Assembly: GCA_002315715.1 (NCBI GenBank)
Contig: DCHY01000031.1
Coordinates: forward strand, 1 to 16,948
Direction of reading: 5' to 3'
Length of the DNA stretch: 16,948 nt
DNA from: Clostridiales bacterium UBA1740
GTDB taxonomy: Bacteria > Bacillota > Clostridia > Oscillospirales > CAG-272
Part shown: positions 15,443 through 16,948 of the stretch, in pieces
How the letters are laid out: every line of letters starts with the position of its first letter
Position numbering within the stretch: the stretch's first letter is position 1
Position numbers and translations under genes: made by a program
Notes under the pieces: generated by a model
Database searches by the model: none
What the model was told of the DNA's origin: nothing
What the model saw: the letters and a program-made list of their open reading frames with translations, nothing else

Positions 15443-15452
15443 TTTAGTATAG
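15416..15452. promoter_or_regulatory. Two inverted repeats covering the nucleotidyltransferase promoter
   Basis: GCACTTTT (15416-15423) and AAAAGTGC (15429-15436) form an eight-base repeat from the -35 box through the spacer. CTATAC (15436-15441) and GTATAG (15447-15452) form a second repeat over the -10 box and start site, sharing base 15436 with the first. Both are well placed to be operators; the second shares TATAC/GTATA half sites with the palindrome at 15299-15306. Confidence 0.55.
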
Positions 15453-15483
15453 TACCACCAGTACGTATCCGAAAGGAAGTATT

Positions 15484-16338
15484 ATGCAAACGAATATTAC
15501 ACTGGTCGTCATGGCGGCAGGTATGGGCAGCCGTTTCGGCGGACCGAAACAGGAAACCCCGGTGGCAATCGACGGCAGAGTCATTTTGGATTTCTCGGTA
15601 TACGATGCCCTGCGCGCCGGTTTTACGGACGTCGTCTTCATCGTCCGAGAGGGACAGCAAGAGGAGTTCCGGGCGGCAGTCGGCAACCGCATTGCCGAAA
15701 AAGTTCCCGTTAAGTACGTCACCCAAAGGACGGATGCGTTGCCCGAGGGAAGAACCAAACCCTTCGGCACGGCCGAGGCGATTCTTTGTTGCCAAGACAC
15801 CGTCAATACCCCCTTTGCCATCATCAACGCCGACGACTATTACGGCAGAAACGCGTTTTTCGAAATGGCAGAGCACCTAAGAAGTGCCAAGCACGGCGAG
15901 TGGGCGATGACGTCCTACGAACTTTATAAAACCCTCAGCAAAAACGGCGACGTCACCCGCGGCGTTTGCGAACTGTGCGACGGGTATCTTTTTGAACTTC
16001 GCGAAACCCACAACATAGCGACGGACGGCTCGTATCTCGATGGGAATACGCGCAAAATCTTCCCCGAGGATACCCCCGTTTCGATGAATCTTTGGGGCGT
16101 CACCCCCGACATTTTTCCGATTTTGAGGGCGGAATATCAAACCTTCCTCAAAACCGCCGACCTGCAAAAAGACGAGTTCTATATCCCCCTCGTCATCCGC
16201 GATGCGGTCAAGGCAGGTGCGGCAACCGTCAAAGCCTACAAGAACAAAGACAAGTGGTACGGCATCACCTATCGTGAGGATTTGGCAGAAGTGAAAACCG
16301 CCATCGGCGAGTTGATTGCCAAGGGCTATTACGACTGA
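15484..16338 (+). CDS. NTP-transferase (sugar nucleotidyltransferase-like) protein
   Basis: This 284-residue protein has the Rossmann-like nucleotidyltransferase fold of enzymes that join NTP and a sugar phosphate. The nucleotide-binding loop AAGMGSRFGGPKQ is at 11-23, KPFGTAEAI at 92-100, and the metal-binding segment NADDYYG at 115-121. Late segments SMNLWGVTPDIF (200-211) and KWYGITYREDL (257-267) occur in a clostridial group usually annotated only as an NTP transferase domain protein. It lacks an added hexapeptide-repeat or hydrolase domain, and the exact sugar cannot be read from the sequence. AAAGGA ends six bases before the ATG. It stands alone between its own promoter and a strong terminator. 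A role in cell-surface or storage polysaccharide precursors is likely but inferred. Confidence 0.85.
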   Translation: MQTNITLVVMAAGMGSRFGGPKQETPVAIDGRVILDFSVYDALRAGFTDVVFIVREGQQEEFRAAVGNRIAEKVPVKYVTQRTDALPEGRTKPFGTAEAILCCQDTVNTPFAIINADDYYGRNAFFEMAEHLRSAKHGEWAMTSYELYKTLSKNGDVTRGVCELCDGYLFELRETHNIATDGSYLDGNTRKIFPEDTPVSMNLWGVTPDIFPILRAEYQTFLKTADLQKDEFYIPLVIRDAVKAGAATVKAYKNKDKWYGITYREDLAEVKTAIGELIAKGYYD

Positions 16339-16348
16339 ACAACATAAG

Positions 16349-16394
16349 AAAAAGCGGTTATTTGCCAACAATTATGTGCAAATAACCGCTTTTT
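16349..16394. terminator. Bidirectional intrinsic terminator between convergent genes
   Basis: A perfect 17-base inverted repeat (AAAAAGCGGTTATTTGC at 16349-16365 with its complement at 16378-16394) has a 12-base loop and a T run on both strands. It lies 10 bases after the nucleotidyltransferase stop and 11 bases after that of the converging DUF1015 gene. Confidence 0.95.
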
Positions 16395-16405
16395 CTATGA
16401 GATTA

Positions 16406-16948
16406 TTAGATCTTTCTGGCTTCGATATAGTATCGCTTGTCGGTGGCTTCGCCCATCGAAAACGTCTTGCGAGGCAGGACGCCGTCGCGCATAACGGCAG
16501 GGAAAAGCGCCGATTTTTGAATGCTGTCAAACACGAAGGCAAGGGTGCCTTTTTGCTTGGAAAGTGCCTCTACGTCCGACAGACCGTGAACGTAGTCAAT
16601 CTTGATTTGGGGATTTTCTTTGAGATAGGCGTCGAGGAAATCCTGCAGGGTGGCAACCGTCAAATCTTTGGTCGGCGTTAAAATCTCGACGTCGGTTTTT
16701 TGCGTGCCGAAAAGGCACTCGACTCTTTGCGCTTTTCGCGTTCCGTTTTGCGCCTTGGCGTAGGCTTGGAAATCGGAAATCACGCGTTCGGGCTCCACCC
16801 CGAACAGTACGCGGTAAATCGGCTCGAATTCGATAGCCTCGTCGGCAAGGTTGACGACTTCGACCGAGGCGTAGCGGAGGGGCGACGCTTCGGCTGCGGC
16901 TTTATCTTTCGCTTTGGCTTCCTCGTAAATCGTCTTGGCAGTGGCGAG
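16406..16948 (-). CDS. DUF1015 family protein, C-terminal part (runs off the right edge)
   Basis: The last 180 residues are visible and the frame stays open to the window edge. The C terminus is diagnostic for DUF1015: FPAVMRDGVLPRKTFSMGEA followed by TDKRYYIEARKI. Upstream are KIDYVHGLSDVEAL and LAFVFDSIQKSALFP, also family-like. The full protein is usually about 400 residues, so somewhat more than half is missing. The biochemical function of DUF1015 is unknown to me. In Clostridia it often sits with the serine biosynthesis genes serA and serC, so those may lie just outside this window. A GTG at 16798 could be mistaken for a start, but family-like sequence continues upstream without a stop. 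Confidence 0.93.
   Translation of the reverse strand, partial: LATAKTIYEEAKAKDKAAAEASPLRYASVEVVNLADEAIEFEPIYRVLFGVEPERVISDFQAYAKAQNGTRKAQRVECLFGTQKTDVEILTPTKDLTVATLQDFLDAYLKENPQIKIDYVHGLSDVEALSKQKGTLAFVFDSIQKSALFPAVMRDGVLPRKTFSMGEATDKRYYIEARKI

Noticed and set aside
16349..16394. Long inverted repeat considered as a mobile-element end
   Set aside because: It has symmetric T runs, sits exactly between convergent stop codons and has no transposase or target duplication, so it is a terminator.

Overview
The window reads as part of the chromosome of a strictly anaerobic, Gram-positive bacterium of the class Clostridia. The order cannot be fixed from this sequence alone. Four things point there: a Re-type citrate synthase in place of the usual Si-type enzyme, a small FeoA followed by FeoB, a short ThiI without a rhodanese domain, and sharp sigma-A style promoters with GGAGG-like ribosome binding sites. 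Base composition looks moderately GC-rich by eye, with AT-rich promoter regions. No insertion sequence, tRNA, rRNA, CRISPR array or phage gene was recognised.

Left part (1-1610): a ferrous iron uptake operon, feoA-feoB, runs leftwards and leaves the window inside feoB. It has a clear promoter with a short inverted repeat at the predicted transcription start. Divergent from it, 1615-8282 holds two adjacent paralogous genes for very large lipoproteins (1024 and 1191 aa). Each has a heparinase II/III-like polysaccharide lyase core and an unusual N-terminal module that is single in the first and doubled in the second. They share one extended -10 promoter, two abutting hairpins in the leader, and a terminator at about 8299-8329.

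Middle (8348-9982): thiI (tRNA 4-thiouridine synthesis) runs leftwards. Upstream of it is a self-contained transcription unit for a 41-residue, strongly amphipathic, lysine-rich peptide, with its own near-consensus promoter, about 100-base leader, ribosome binding site and intrinsic terminator. This tiny gene is the least explained and perhaps most interesting item here.

Right part (10028-15334): a four-gene operon on the minus strand encodes, in order of transcription, Re-citrate synthase, a GntR/FCD regulator, aconitase and an NADP-type isocitrate dehydrogenase of the eukaryote-like subfamily. Together the three enzymes turn oxaloacetate plus acetyl-CoA into 2-oxoglutarate, the biosynthetic oxidative half of the TCA cycle feeding glutamate. 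The regulator probably acts at nested palindromes over the operon's -10 box. Divergent from it is a sugar-nucleotidyltransferase-like gene with its own palindromic promoter. It converges through a bidirectional terminator on the 3' part of a DUF1015 family gene that leaves the window at the right edge.

There is no gene-free stretch above 300 bases. The four larger gaps (1367-1614, 9536-9722, 9849-10027, 15252-15483) are filled by the promoters, hairpins and terminators listed.
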